Shown in pieces: positions 50,409 through 58,487 of a DNA stretch of 64,000 nt. The DNA lies in NCBI GenBank assembly GCA_017428725.1, contig JAFRQH010000002.1, forward strand, positions 1 through 64,000, given 5' to 3'. Positions within the stretch are counted from its first letter, which is position 1. Every line of letters begins with the position of its first letter. The notes below the pieces were generated by a model, which was not told where the DNA came from, did no database searches, and saw only the letters and a program-made list of their open reading frames with translations. A program made the position numbers and the translations under genes. The stretch is from Bacteroidales bacterium. Lineage in GTDB: Bacteria > Bacteroidota > Bacteroidia > Bacteroidales > UBA932.

Positions 50409-51056
50409 CTACGACTCCGGCCCGTCGGCAAACAGGTCGCTCAAGGCCTCGCACGCCTGTGCGTCTTCCTGCAGGGAGAACAGGACGCTCGCCTTGGCGC
50501 GGGCGCGGTTCATCCGCAGGCTCATGATCTCCACACCCTGTCCGGTGGCATTGAAATTCAGCGCATTGTCGATGTGCAGGTCGCGCGCCACCTCGACGGC
50601 GTCCTGGTTGGCGCCGATGTAGGCAAGCGTCCAGCCCTTGGAGCGCAGCCGGTCCACCAGGGCCTTGACGGTCTTGCCGGAATACTCCCGGGAAGCGTTC
50701 TCGTAGCCGTCGGTGATCACGGTTGCCATCACCCGGTCCCCTGCGGACACGAGACCTTCCAGTTCGTTCAGGGTCTTGCCCATCGCATCGTAGAGCGGCG
50801 TGCAACCGCCGGGTCTGTAGTCCCGGTCGGAGAAATCGGCGACGGCCTCGATGGGCACGCGGTCCCGGCGCGTCTTGACCCCGCGCAGGCCGTCGCCTTC
50901 GAAGGTCACGATGGTCACGTAGTTCTTCTGGTCCGGGAAGTCCTCCTGGGTCTTGCGGATGCCGTTGAGCACCTCGTTCATACTGGTCAGGGTCTCTCGA
51001 TAGATGGACGACATGCTCCCGCTCTCGTCCAGGATGATTACGTTGTAGATGTTCAT
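50409..51056 (-). CDS. von Willebrand factor A-domain protein
   Basis: 215 residues, a single vWA domain. The metal-ion-dependent adhesion site is present: DESGSMSSI near residues 10-18 (DxSxS), TPLYDAMG near 88, and ITDGYENAS near 115. There is no signal peptide, so it is cytoplasmic. The late segment ALNFNATGQGVEIMSLRMNRARAKASVLFSLQEDAQACEALSDLF resembles tails of small vWA proteins of unknown role. The gene has its own promoter on the minus strand (TTG, 21-base spacer, TAATTTTG). Confidence 0.88.
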   Translation of the reverse strand: MNIYNVIILDESGSMSSIYRETLTSMNEVLNGIRKTQEDFPDQKNYVTIVTFEGDGLRGVKTRRDRVPIEAVADFSDRDYRPGGCTPLYDAMGKTLNELEGLVSAGDRVMATVITDGYENASREYSGKTVKALVDRLRSKGWTLAYIGANQDAVEVARDLHIDNALNFNATGQGVEIMSLRMNRARAKASVLFSLQEDAQACEALSDLFADGPES

Positions 51057-51086
51057 TTCGCAGATCGTTTTAAAGGTTTACGACTG

Positions 51087-51118
51087 CAAAATTAGCCCGG
51101 TTCCGCGCCAGCGCACAA
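51087..51118 (-). promoter_or_regulatory. Promoter of the vWA gene
   Basis: On the minus strand TTG at 51118-51116, a 21-base spacer, and TAATTTTG at 51094-51087, 30 bases before the ATG at 51056. Confidence 0.6.
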
Positions 51119-51120
51119 TT

Positions 51121-51137
51121 CCTGCAAGGCTTGCAGG
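51121..51137. promoter_or_regulatory. 17-base palindrome between divergent promoters (candidate AbrB operator)
   Basis: CCTGCAAGGCTTGCAGG has perfect 8-base arms around one G. It lies directly upstream of the vWA -33 element and about 16 bases before the -33 region of the AbrB promoter, where a dimeric regulator could affect both genes. Confidence 0.45.
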
Positions 51138-51153
51138 GCTTTGGTCCTTCCGC

Positions 51154-51184
51154 TTGTCCCGGATCGGAACAATCGTTATATTTG
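51154..51184 (+). promoter_or_regulatory. Promoter of the AbrB-acyltransferase pair
   Basis: TTG at 51154-51156, a 20-base spacer, TATATTTG at 51177-51184; ATG at 51210. Confidence 0.65.
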
Positions 51185-51209
51185 TGGGAAATTTCTAACA
51201 TTTCTCACA

Positions 51210-51419
51210 ATGCAAGAGAACGACGGCAAATACATTTTCGGCGTGGTGAAGGTGGGAGACAAAGGACAGATCGTCATCCCCCGCGACGCCCGCAAGATTT
51301 ACGACATCAAACCCGGCGACGCCCTGCTGCTCCTCGGCGACCAGAAGGGCATGGCGCTCCTGAAGACGGAGATCTTCCAGGGCGCGGTGGACCAAATGAT
51401 GGAGGGGCTCACCAAATGA
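51210..51419 (+). CDS. AbrB/SpoVT-type transcriptional regulator
   Basis: 69 residues. GVVKVGDKGQIVIPRDARKIYDIKPGDALLLLGDQKGMALLKTEIF is the swapped-hairpin AbrB/SpoVT fold, with the GQIVIPxxxRxxxxIxPGD signature. The start is ATG 51210, which follows the promoter. Such proteins bind DNA as dimers or tetramers; here the 17-base palindrome upstream is a candidate site. It overlaps the acyltransferase start by 4 bases and probably controls it. Not a toxin-antitoxin pair, since no toxin gene is adjacent. Confidence 0.92.
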   Translation: MQENDGKYIFGVVKVGDKGQIVIPRDARKIYDIKPGDALLLLGDQKGMALLKTEIFQGAVDQMMEGLTK

Positions 51420-52498
51420 GACGCCACTGGATCGACAACCTGCGCTGGGTGACCGTGCTCCTGGTGCTGTTCTACCACGTCATCTATTTCTACAACGGCA
51501 AGGGCGTCTTTGGCGGGATCGGCGGATTCGGCGGTCCGCAGTATCAGGATGTCGTCATGTATATCCTTTACCCTTGGTTCATGCCCCTGCTCTTCCTGCT
51601 CGCCGGTGTCAGCGCGCGGTACTCGCTCGAGCGGCGCACGCCGCGGGAGTTTTTCAGGAACCGTACGCGCAAGCTTCTGGTCCCGGGGACCCTCGGCCTG
51701 TTCGTATTCCACTGGATGGTGGGATACTTCAACACGGTCGTGGCGGCGCGGGAAGGCGTCTTCGACGGCCTGCCCGCCGTGGGCCGGTATCTCGTGATGG
51801 TCTTCAGCGGCATCGGCCCGCTCTGGTTTGTCCAGGTGCTGTGGCTGCTGTGCGTGGTACTCCTCGCAGTGCGGGCGCTGGACCGCAAGGACCGGTTCTG
51901 GAGCTGGTGCGGGAAAGCCGGCATCGTCTGGATCATCCTGCTGGGCGTACTGTTCTGGGCCGGAGAGCATACGCTCATCCAGCATCCCCGCGAGGGCACG
52001 ATGGACGGGCTGTACAACCTCTACAAGCCGCTATTCTACCTGATTCCGTTCCTGATGGGCTACTTCGTCTTCTCCCACGACGCGGTGCAGGAGCGCGTGG
52101 CCGGGGCCTGGATCCCCCTGATGGCGTGCGCCGCCGTGGCCGGCATCGCCCTGGCCGTGACGACTTTCGGACAGGACAACACCACGCCCCAGTATCTCGG
52201 CTCGCCCCTGAACTGCCTATACGGCTGGCTGATGTGCCTGGCCATGATGGGCTGGTTCAAGGCGCGGTTCGACCGGACGGGTCCGGTGGCTGCGTACCTG
52301 ACGAAGAGCAGCTACGGTATCTATATCACGCACTACCTGGTCGTGGCTTCGCTGGGGTATATGATGAAGACCTACACTTCCCTGCCCCCCGTGGCGATGT
52401 ATCTCATCCTGGCCGTGGCGGTATTCGTCCTCTCGCCGGCCCTCTACGAGTTGCTGCGGCGCATCCCGGTCGTCCGCTGGTGCGTATTCGGGGAATGA
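51416..52498 (+). CDS. Acyltransferase 3-family membrane protein
   Basis: 360 residues with about ten helices. RHWIDNLRWVTVLLVLFYHVIYFYNG holds the R..D..R and catalytic-type His of the acyltransferase 3 (OatA/NodX-like) family. FFRNRTRKLLVPGTLGLFVFHWMVGY, IGPLWFVQVLWLLCVVLL and SSYGIYITHYLVVASLGYMMKTY follow in the usual order. Members transfer acyl groups to sugars of surface polysaccharides or peptidoglycan from the inner membrane. No glycan gene cluster is adjacent; the only neighbour in the operon is the AbrB-like regulator. Confidence 0.88.
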   Translation: MRRHWIDNLRWVTVLLVLFYHVIYFYNGKGVFGGIGGFGGPQYQDVVMYILYPWFMPLLFLLAGVSARYSLERRTPREFFRNRTRKLLVPGTLGLFVFHWMVGYFNTVVAAREGVFDGLPAVGRYLVMVFSGIGPLWFVQVLWLLCVVLLAVRALDRKDRFWSWCGKAGIVWIILLGVLFWAGEHTLIQHPREGTMDGLYNLYKPLFYLIPFLMGYFVFSHDAVQERVAGAWIPLMACAAVAGIALAVTTFGQDNTTPQYLGSPLNCLYGWLMCLAMMGWFKARFDRTGPVAAYLTKSSYGIYITHYLVVASLGYMMKTYTSLPPVAMYLILAVAVFVLSPALYELLRRIPVVRWCVFGE

Positions 52499-52524
52499 CC
52501 TGACCACTGATAGCCGATATTTGT

Positions 52525-52532
52525 TATCTTTG
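52525..52532 (+). promoter_or_regulatory. -7 box of the LolA-like gene
   Basis: TATCTTTG ending 5 bases before the ATG at 52538, so the expected transcription start is at or beside the start codon. No -33 TTTG at the usual distance. Confidence 0.55.
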
Positions 52533-52537
52533 CGGCT

Positions 52538-53161
52538 ATGAAACGCATCTTCACACTTGTTCTCGCCCTGGCCGGTACGCTGGTGGCGATGGCGCAGACC
52601 CCGGAGGAGATCATCTCCCGGATGGAAGCCGCGATGAAAGGCTACGAAGAGAAAGGCGTCGTGATGACAGCAGACATCAAGATACCCATCGTGGGCACGC
52701 TCAGCATGAAAAACTCCTCACTCGGCGACAAGTCCTATTCCGAGGGCCGCATGTTGGGCCGTGAAGTCCGGATCTGGGACGACAAGACGACCACTTGGAC
52801 CTACGATTCCTCGGACAACACGCTTACGATCGAGAACAAAACCACCGGCAAGGAACGCTCCACGGAAGCCGACGCCGACTTGTTCTCCGGCATCACGGAC
52901 GGCTACGACGTCTCCATCAGGAAGCAGACCGCCACCGAGTGGCACCTCCTCTGCCGCAAGTCCCGCTCCAACACCGACAAGGACGCCCCGCGGACGATGA
53001 ACCTCGTGGTGGCCAAGGACACCTACTACCCGGTCAGCCTGAGCGCCTCGATGTCCGGCGTGACGCTGACGATGCACGACCTCTCCTTCGGTGTGGAACC
53101 GGAGACCGTGACCTTCAACCCGTCCGACTTCCCGGATGCGAAAGTCATCGACAAGCGCTGA
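52538..53161 (+). CDS. LolA-like periplasmic lipoprotein-binding protein
   Basis: 207 residues. Signal peptide KRIFTLVLALAGTLVAMAQ, then TPEEIISRMEAAMKGYEEKGVVMTADIKIPIVGTLSMKNSSLGDKSYSEGRMLGREVRIWDDKTTTWTYDSSDNTLTIE, which follows the LolA/LppM half-barrel (helix, then strands, then DxxTxWxYxxxxxxVxI). In Bacteroidota these proteins are assumed to shuttle lipoproteins or related lipids from the inner to the outer membrane, although this one is diverged. The propeller lipoprotein follows after 27 bases. Confidence 0.82.
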   Translation: MKRIFTLVLALAGTLVAMAQTPEEIISRMEAAMKGYEEKGVVMTADIKIPIVGTLSMKNSSLGDKSYSEGRMLGREVRIWDDKTTTWTYDSSDNTLTIENKTTGKERSTEADADLFSGITDGYDVSIRKQTATEWHLLCRKSRSNTDKDAPRTMNLVVAKDTYYPVSLSASMSGVTLTMHDLSFGVEPETVTFNPSDFPDAKVIDKR

Positions 53162-53188
53162 CAGATTTATCTTCATTAAAAAACCCAT

Positions 53189-54424
53189 ATGAAACCGTTA
53201 TTCAAAACAATCCTCCTGGGCGGTGCGCTCCTCGCCACCGCCTGCCAGGGCATCAAGACGCCCGAACAATCCAAACTCTTCGAACCGTTCGTGGATCCCG
53301 AGTCCGGCGTCGTCTCCTACGTGCTCAAGTATGGCGCCCCGGACGACAACCGCCAGTCCATCTACTTCACCTCCAAGTCGATGACCAACGACGGCCGTTT
53401 CCTCGTCTTCTGGTACACCGAAGGCAATGAGAAGAAGCCGGGCGGCGCGGGCCCGCGCCACCAAATGCTGGCCGATCTCAAGACCGACAAGGTCTACGAC
53501 ATGGGCCTGGAGACGATGACCCCGTTCGTCGAGATCAACCAGGACTATATGGTCTACGGCGATACCAAGCGCGGATTCTTCCGCCGCAATTTCACGGATC
53601 CCCTCAATGAGATCAAGCTCTGCGACGTCCCGGCCGAGCTGCAGGCCATCGGCGATGTGCGCCGCCTCGCCACGCACCTCACGCTGACCAGCGACCGCAA
53701 ACGCGCCTTCCTCGACACCGAGATCCGCACCGCCGAGGGCCAGAACCGCTATATCCAGGGCATGCTGGACCTCGAGACCGGCGCCTGGGACCAGTGGAAC
53801 GAGACCGAGTGGAACTGCGACCACGGGCAGGTCAATCCCGCTGACGACAGCCTCGCTATGGTGGCCTGGGAGAACGCCTGGTCCGGCCTCGGCAAAGAGT
53901 ATATGGACTCCACCGGTCTGTATCCCCGTATGTGGCTGATGCGCAAGGGCGAGAAGACGATGATCCCGGCCAAGACCATCAACTTCGCCTCCCACGAGAT
54001 CTGGGACGACGACGGCAAGGGCTTCTCCTGGTGCGGCCACGGCTATATGGTCGACGAGCACTGCGTCTACCACCACGACCTCGCCACGGGCGAGGAGGAG
54101 GTTTGGGCAGCCGTGCCTGGCGCCCGCCACAACAGCTGCTCCCCGGACAACAAGTACGTCGTCACCGACCAGGCCCCCGAGACCTGGTGGCGCGGCGGCA
54201 AGTGGCGTGTGGCCTTCTACAACCGCGAGACCGGCAAGTATGTCTGGCTGTACTCCACGCGTGAGCCGCTGATGCCGCAGGACAACCAGTCCCGCCTGCA
54301 TCCGGACCCGCACCCGCACTTCGTGATGAACGGCAAGTATGTCGTGTCCACGGCCAACAACGCCGACGGCCACATGGACGTCTTCGTGACCCCGGTCGCC
54401 CAGATGATCGAGATGACGAAGTAA
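53189..54424 (+). CDS. Beta-propeller lipoprotein, oligogalacturonate-lyase-like
   Basis: 411 residues. Lipoprotein signal LFKTILLGGALLATACQ (Cys at about 19). The body shows repeated propeller blades: QSIYFTSKSMTNDGRFLVFWYTEG, GQVNPADDSLAMVAWENAW, FASHEIWDDDGKGFSWCGHGYMVDEHCVYHHDLATGEEEVW, RHNSCSPDNKYVVTDQAPE and DNQSRLHPDPHPHFVMNGKYVVSTANNADGHMDVFV. The histidine-rich HPDPHPHF and the NHxxHxxxSPD-like blade ends resemble family PL22 oligogalacturonate lyases, which use a manganese-binding propeller. A catalytic role is likely but not proven. A strong bidirectional terminator follows. Confidence 0.65.
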   Translation: MKPLFKTILLGGALLATACQGIKTPEQSKLFEPFVDPESGVVSYVLKYGAPDDNRQSIYFTSKSMTNDGRFLVFWYTEGNEKKPGGAGPRHQMLADLKTDKVYDMGLETMTPFVEINQDYMVYGDTKRGFFRRNFTDPLNEIKLCDVPAELQAIGDVRRLATHLTLTSDRKRAFLDTEIRTAEGQNRYIQGMLDLETGAWDQWNETEWNCDHGQVNPADDSLAMVAWENAWSGLGKEYMDSTGLYPRMWLMRKGEKTMIPAKTINFASHEIWDDDGKGFSWCGHGYMVDEHCVYHHDLATGEEEVWAAVPGARHNSCSPDNKYVVTDQAPETWWRGGKWRVAFYNRETGKYVWLYSTREPLMPQDNQSRLHPDPHPHFVMNGKYVVSTANNADGHMDVFVTPVAQMIEMTK

Positions 54425-54442
54425 GCGCATCTCCCCCACGAC

Positions 54443-54475
54443 AAGAAAGCCCGCCGGATCACGGCGGGCTTTCTT
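54443..54475. terminator. Bidirectional terminator
   Basis: Perfect arms AAGAAAGCCCGCCG (54443-54456) and CGGCGGGCTTTCTT (54462-54475) with a 5-nt loop, placed between the convergent propeller-lipoprotein and NudC genes. Confidence 0.9.
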
Positions 54476-54497
54476 CGTCTGCATGCATCCGCGAATC

Positions 54498-55277
54498 TTA
54501 TTTGTCGAAACAGCCGTTGATCAGCCGCCAGGCAAGGGATCCGGGATTGGGGATCTTCGGGAGGGCGTCCCGCCGGAACCAGCGCGCGTCGGCGATCTCG
54601 GACTCCTGGATGCGGATCTCGCCGCTCTTGTAGTCGCAGTAGTACCCGACCATCAACTGGTCCGGGAAGGGCCAGCCCTGGCTCCCGGCGTAGCGGATGT
54701 TCTCCACCTCGAGGGCCGTCTCTTCGCGGACCTCGCGGCGCAGCGCCTGCTCCAGCGTCTCGCCGATCTCCACGAAGCCTGCCAGGCAGGCGTAGATCCC
54801 GGCCGTGTCGCGTACGTTGCGCAACAGCAGGATCTCCTCCCCGCGGCTCACCAGCGTGATGATGCAGGGCTCGATCCGGGGATAATGCAGCCGGCCGCAG
54901 GCCGGGCACTCCAGGGCGTTCTCCGTGGCGTGGAGCTGCAGCGGATGGCCGCAGTACGGACAGAAGCGGGTGCTGTCCAGCCACCCGGCAAAGCCTTTCA
55001 TCCGGGCAGCCAGCGCGTTCGTCTGCTCGTCGTGGGTGTGGAAGAAATAGGGCGTGGGGATGAAACGGCTGCCGGCGGGAGCCTCCGCGCCAGGGGCGAG
55101 CAGCACGCCCACAGCGCCGGTGAGCGTGTCCTCACAGGCCTGGGAGATGGCATCCGGCGGGAAATCCGCCGGGGTGAGCTCTGCCGGATTGCCTTGCCCG
55201 TCCACCAGGATCTCCCGGTTGCGGCAGAAGAAGACACGTTTCCCCGCCCAGGAGTCGATATTTGTCAGCAGTGCCAT
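54498..55277 (-). CDS. nudC: NAD+ diphosphatase / NADH pyrophosphatase (NudC)
   Basis: 259 residues, NudC length. A central zinc ribbon CPYCGHPLQLHATENALECPACG precedes the Nudix domain, RIEPCIITLVSRGEEILLLRN, with the Nudix box GFVEIGETLEQALRREVREETALEV and, after it, SQGWPFPDQLMVGYY, the SQPWPFPxS-like motif typical of NADH pyrophosphatases. It hydrolyses NAD(H) to NMN(H) and AMP and, in E. coli, removes NAD caps from RNA. Divergent from the DUF6298 gene. Confidence 0.94.
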   Translation of the reverse strand: MALLTNIDSWAGKRVFFCRNREILVDGQGNPAELTPADFPPDAISQACEDTLTGAVGVLLAPGAEAPAGSRFIPTPYFFHTHDEQTNALAARMKGFAGWLDSTRFCPYCGHPLQLHATENALECPACGRLHYPRIEPCIITLVSRGEEILLLRNVRDTAGIYACLAGFVEIGETLEQALRREVREETALEVENIRYAGSQGWPFPDQLMVGYYCDYKSGEIRIQESEIADARWFRRDALPKIPNPGSLAWRLINGCFDK

Positions 55278-55295
55278 ACAGTCGGATAACTATCC

Positions 55296-55324
55296 CAAAT
55301 ATAGGAAAAAACTTCCTATTTTTG
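55296..55324. promoter_or_regulatory. Divergent promoter of nudC and the DUF6298 gene, embedded in an inverted repeat
   Basis: Arms CAAATATAGGAA (55296-55307) and TTCCTATTTTTG (55313-55324) match in 11 of 12 positions around five bases. Read outward, the left arm on the minus strand begins the -7 box TATATTTG for nudC (ATG 55277, gap 18 bases) and the right arm ends in TATTTTTG for the plus gene (ATG 55348, gap 23 bases). Confidence 0.55.
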
Positions 55325-55347
55325 TAGAAACACCACCACCAAGCGCT

Positions 55348-58300
55348 ATGAACAAATGGTTCCTCCCCTGCCTGGTCCTGTGTCTGGGGCCCCTCGTGGC
55401 CGCCCAGCCACCCCAGGCGCTGACCGTCACGCCGGACCGCCAGATCCGGTATAACACCTACGACAACGGCGACCGCGTCCCGGATTATTCCTACTGCGGC
55501 TATCTTGCCAGCGAGGCGCCGATACCCGACCTGCTGGCCGATCCGGACGTGCCCGTGGTCCGGGTCGCCCCCTCTGGCCGGGACGACACGCAGCGCATCC
55601 AGGATGCGCTCGACTACGTCGGCGGCCTGCCGCTGCGCCCGGACGGATTCCGCGGCGTGGTCTTGCTGGAGCGCGGGAACTTCCCCGTGGAGGGCTCGCT
55701 CGTGATGCGTTGCAGCGGCGTCGTTATCCGCGGCAGCGGAGCGCTTGAAACAAGTTTGTTCGCAGCCGGACAGGGCCGGGAGACCGTGGTACAGGTGCGT
55801 GGCGTCAACGACGCCGCGCCAGAAACCGCCCTGCAGGTCCAGGCGGATTATCTGCCGGTCAATGCTGCTGTCGTCCCCCTGCCGGCAGGCCACGGACTGC
55901 AAGCCGGAGATCGCGTGCGCGTCACCCGTCCCGCCACGCGGGAATGGATCCACCTGCTGGGGATGGACAACATCGGGATGAGTGCGGACTACCAGCACTG
56001 GCTCTGGGCCCCCGGAGACTACGACCTGGTTTTCGACCGGACGGTCGTGGCGGCGGACGCAGGCTCCGTCACGCTGGACGTTCCGCTGCCGGTCGCCCTG
56101 GACGGACGCTACGGCGGCGGCACGCTCGCGCGCTACACCTGGCCCGGCCGCATCTCCCACGTGGGCGTGGAGAACCTGAGGATCCTCTCCGACTGCGACC
56201 CCGCCCTCCCCAAGGACGAGGACCATCGCTGGATGGCCATCACCTTCGAGAATGTCGAAGACGCCTGGGCGCGGCGCATCGTGGCGGAACATTTCGTCAG
56301 TTCGCTCGCAGCCGTCTGGGAGACGGCCCGGCGCGTGACCGTCGAGGACTGCAAGAACCTCGCGCCCGTCGGCGAGATCGGCGGCTACCGCCGCCTGGCC
56401 TTCCAGACGCGGGGCCAGCAGACCCTCTTCCAGCGCTGCTGGTCCGAGGAGGGCTGGCACGATTTCTCCGTGGGAGAGAACGCCGCCGGGCCGAACGCCT
56501 TCGTCCAGTGCTGGGCCGAAAGGCCGCACAGCTGGAGCGGCGCCCTGGGCGGCTGGTCCTGCGGCACGCTCTTCGACCGCACCACCGTCTCCTCCGCCGC
56601 CATCAAGTTCACCAACGTCTGGCTGGACAACATGGGCGGCGGCTGGGCCTCGGCCAATGCGCTCTGCTGGATGTGCCGCACCCCGGAGCTGTACCTGGAG
56701 GATCCGCCCCTGGCGCACAACTGGGCTTTCGGGACCAGCGGCCAGAGCTACGGCGCAGGCTCGCACGGCGAGCACAAGATCAACCACCCGGAGAGTTTCT
56801 ACTACTACCAGCTCGCGCAGCGGGGCGTCCGTTCCGCCGAGGCGGACAAGGTCATCCGCTATGAGCGCATCTTCGGCGAGAACGACCCCCTGAAGCGGGT
56901 CTTCCCGGAGGAGGCCGTGGCGGAGGGCCGGCGCAGCGTGGAGCCCGCCGAGACGATGGACCGCTGGATCGATGCGATGACCGCCCGCCACCCCCTTGCA
57001 CAGAGCGACCGCGGCGTGGACATCGGATCGCTGGGCATCCGGCATCCGGCGCCGGCGCCGGCCAAAGCGCGTCCGATCGCTCTCGCAGAGGGCAAGCTCG
57101 TACGCGAGGGCGCCTACCTGCCGGGCGGCACGGCCCGCACGCAGATGTGGCAGGGGATGCTCCGCCGGAGCTACCTGCGGCGCGCTTCCGACAACATCAA
57201 CCGCTTCGTGCCCGGACGCACGGGGCGCGGCTATACCGACGACCTGGACAGCGTCGTGTTCCACCTGCAGCAGCGCGGCCAGGCGGGGCTCTACCACTTC
57301 CCCGCCCTGTGGTACGAGCGCCGGCGCGACGACCACGGCCGGATGATGCGCGCCGACGCCGAGGTGTGGGCGCCCTTCCTCGAGCAGCCCTTCGCCCGCA
57401 GCGGACAGGGCGAAGCCTACGACCGGCTGAGCCGCTATGACCTCGAGCGTCCGAACCCCTGGTACTGGAGCCGCATCGCGGCGTTCTGCCAGCGTGCGGA
57501 CGCCGCCGGGCTGTTCCTCGTGAGCGAACACTACCTGCAGCACAACATCATCGAGGAAGGCGCGCACTGGGCGGACTATCCCTGGCGCGCCGCCAACAAT
57601 GTCAATGACCCGGGCTTCGCGGAGGAGACCTACTACCAGGCCGACAAACGCGTCTTCATGGCGGAGCAGTTCTACGACGTGGAGCACAATGCCCGCCTGG
57701 CGGCGTTGCACCGCCGGTATATCCGCCAGCAGCTGGACGCCGTGGCCCCGTACAGGAACGTGATCCACCACATCGGCACGGAATACACCGGACCGCTGCA
57801 TTTCATCCGCTTCTGGCTGGACTGCATCGCCGAATGGGAGCAGGAGCACGGACAGGACGTCTACGTGATGCTGAGCGCCACCAAGGATGTGCAGGACGCC
57901 ATCCTCGCCGATCCGGAATACCGCAGCCGGGTGGAGCTGGTCGACATCCGCCAGTGGCAGCGCACCGCCGACGGCGCCTTCTATGAGCCGGAAGGCGGGG
58001 TCAACCTCGCCCCGCGCCAGTATTCGCGGCTGCTCGACGCGCCGGCGACCAGCGGAGACGACGCCGTCTGGCGGCAGGTCGCCGAGTACCGCCTGCGCTA
58101 TCCCGGCATCGCCGTCGTCTCCAACGCCGGCCGTGCGCAGGGCGGCGCCTGGGTCAGTTTCGTGGCCGGCGGCTCGATGTGTGCGCTGCCGCCCGTCCCG
58201 GACGCTTCGTTCTGGCAGAAGACCCTGCCGATGGCGCCGATGGAGGCCCTGGCTTCCAGCGGAGCGCAATGGGGTATGGGACGGCCCGGCAGCGGCTATG

Positions 58301-58485
58301 TCGTCTATTGCGCCGGCGAAAGCCTGGTGCTGCCCCTCGGCGCGGACAGCACCGGCTATCGCCTGCGCTGGATCGATCCGGTCACGGGCGCCTGGATCGG
58401 CCGCCCGCAGCGCGTACGCGGCGGGGCGGACCTGACCCTGCCCACCCCGAAGCCCGGCGCCGTGGCCTGGCTGGACAGGAGCTGA
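55348..58485 (+). CDS. Exported beta-helix / DUF6298 protein
   Basis: 1045 residues from ATG 55348 (signal KWFLPCLVLCLGPLVAAQ); longer upstream readings run through nudC and are rejected. About 45-600 is a right-handed beta-helix of the pectate-lyase type: PVVRVAPSGRDDTQRIQDALDYV, then GVVIRGSG, FENVEDAWARRIVAEHFVSS, RRVTVEDCKNLAP, FQRCWSEEGWHDFSVGENAAG. About 690-1045 is the DUF6298 region with a barrel-like pattern: LDSVVFHLQQRGQAGLYHFPALWYERRRDDHG, NPWYWSRIAAFCQRADAAGLFLVSEHYLQHNII, YRNVIHHIGTEYTGPLHFIRFWLDCIAEWEQEHGQDVYVMLSATKDVQDAI. This looks like a glycan-active enzyme with two catalytic-type folds, but no activity can be assigned. Single gene with its own promoter and terminator. Confidence 0.8.
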   Translation: MNKWFLPCLVLCLGPLVAAQPPQALTVTPDRQIRYNTYDNGDRVPDYSYCGYLASEAPIPDLLADPDVPVVRVAPSGRDDTQRIQDALDYVGGLPLRPDGFRGVVLLERGNFPVEGSLVMRCSGVVIRGSGALETSLFAAGQGRETVVQVRGVNDAAPETALQVQADYLPVNAAVVPLPAGHGLQAGDRVRVTRPATREWIHLLGMDNIGMSADYQHWLWAPGDYDLVFDRTVVAADAGSVTLDVPLPVALDGRYGGGTLARYTWPGRISHVGVENLRILSDCDPALPKDEDHRWMAITFENVEDAWARRIVAEHFVSSLAAVWETARRVTVEDCKNLAPVGEIGGYRRLAFQTRGQQTLFQRCWSEEGWHDFSVGENAAGPNAFVQCWAERPHSWSGALGGWSCGTLFDRTTVSSAAIKFTNVWLDNMGGGWASANALCWMCRTPELYLEDPPLAHNWAFGTSGQSYGAGSHGEHKINHPESFYYYQLAQRGVRSAEADKVIRYERIFGENDPLKRVFPEEAVAEGRRSVEPAETMDRWIDAMTARHPLAQSDRGVDIGSLGIRHPAPAPAKARPIALAEGKLVREGAYLPGGTARTQMWQGMLRRSYLRRASDNINRFVPGRTGRGYTDDLDSVVFHLQQRGQAGLYHFPALWYERRRDDHGRMMRADAEVWAPFLEQPFARSGQGEAYDRLSRYDLERPNPWYWSRIAAFCQRADAAGLFLVSEHYLQHNIIEEGAHWADYPWRAANNVNDPGFAEETYYQADKRVFMAEQFYDVEHNARLAALHRRYIRQQLDAVAPYRNVIHHIGTEYTGPLHFIRFWLDCIAEWEQEHGQDVYVMLSATKDVQDAILADPEYRSRVELVDIRQWQRTADGAFYEPEGGVNLAPRQYSRLLDAPATSGDDAVWRQVAEYRLRYPGIAVVSNAGRAQGGAWVSFVAGGSMCALPPVPDASFWQKTLPMAPMEALASSGAQWGMGRPGSGYVVYCAGESLVLPLGADSTGYRLRWIDPVTGAWIGRPQRVRGGADLTLPTPKPGAVAWLDRS

Positions 58486-58487
58486 AC

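Noticed and set aside
51210-52498. AbrB gene as an antitoxin of a toxin-antitoxin pair
   Set aside because: The downstream gene is a 360-residue membrane acyltransferase, and the AbrB domain lacks a toxin-binding tail.
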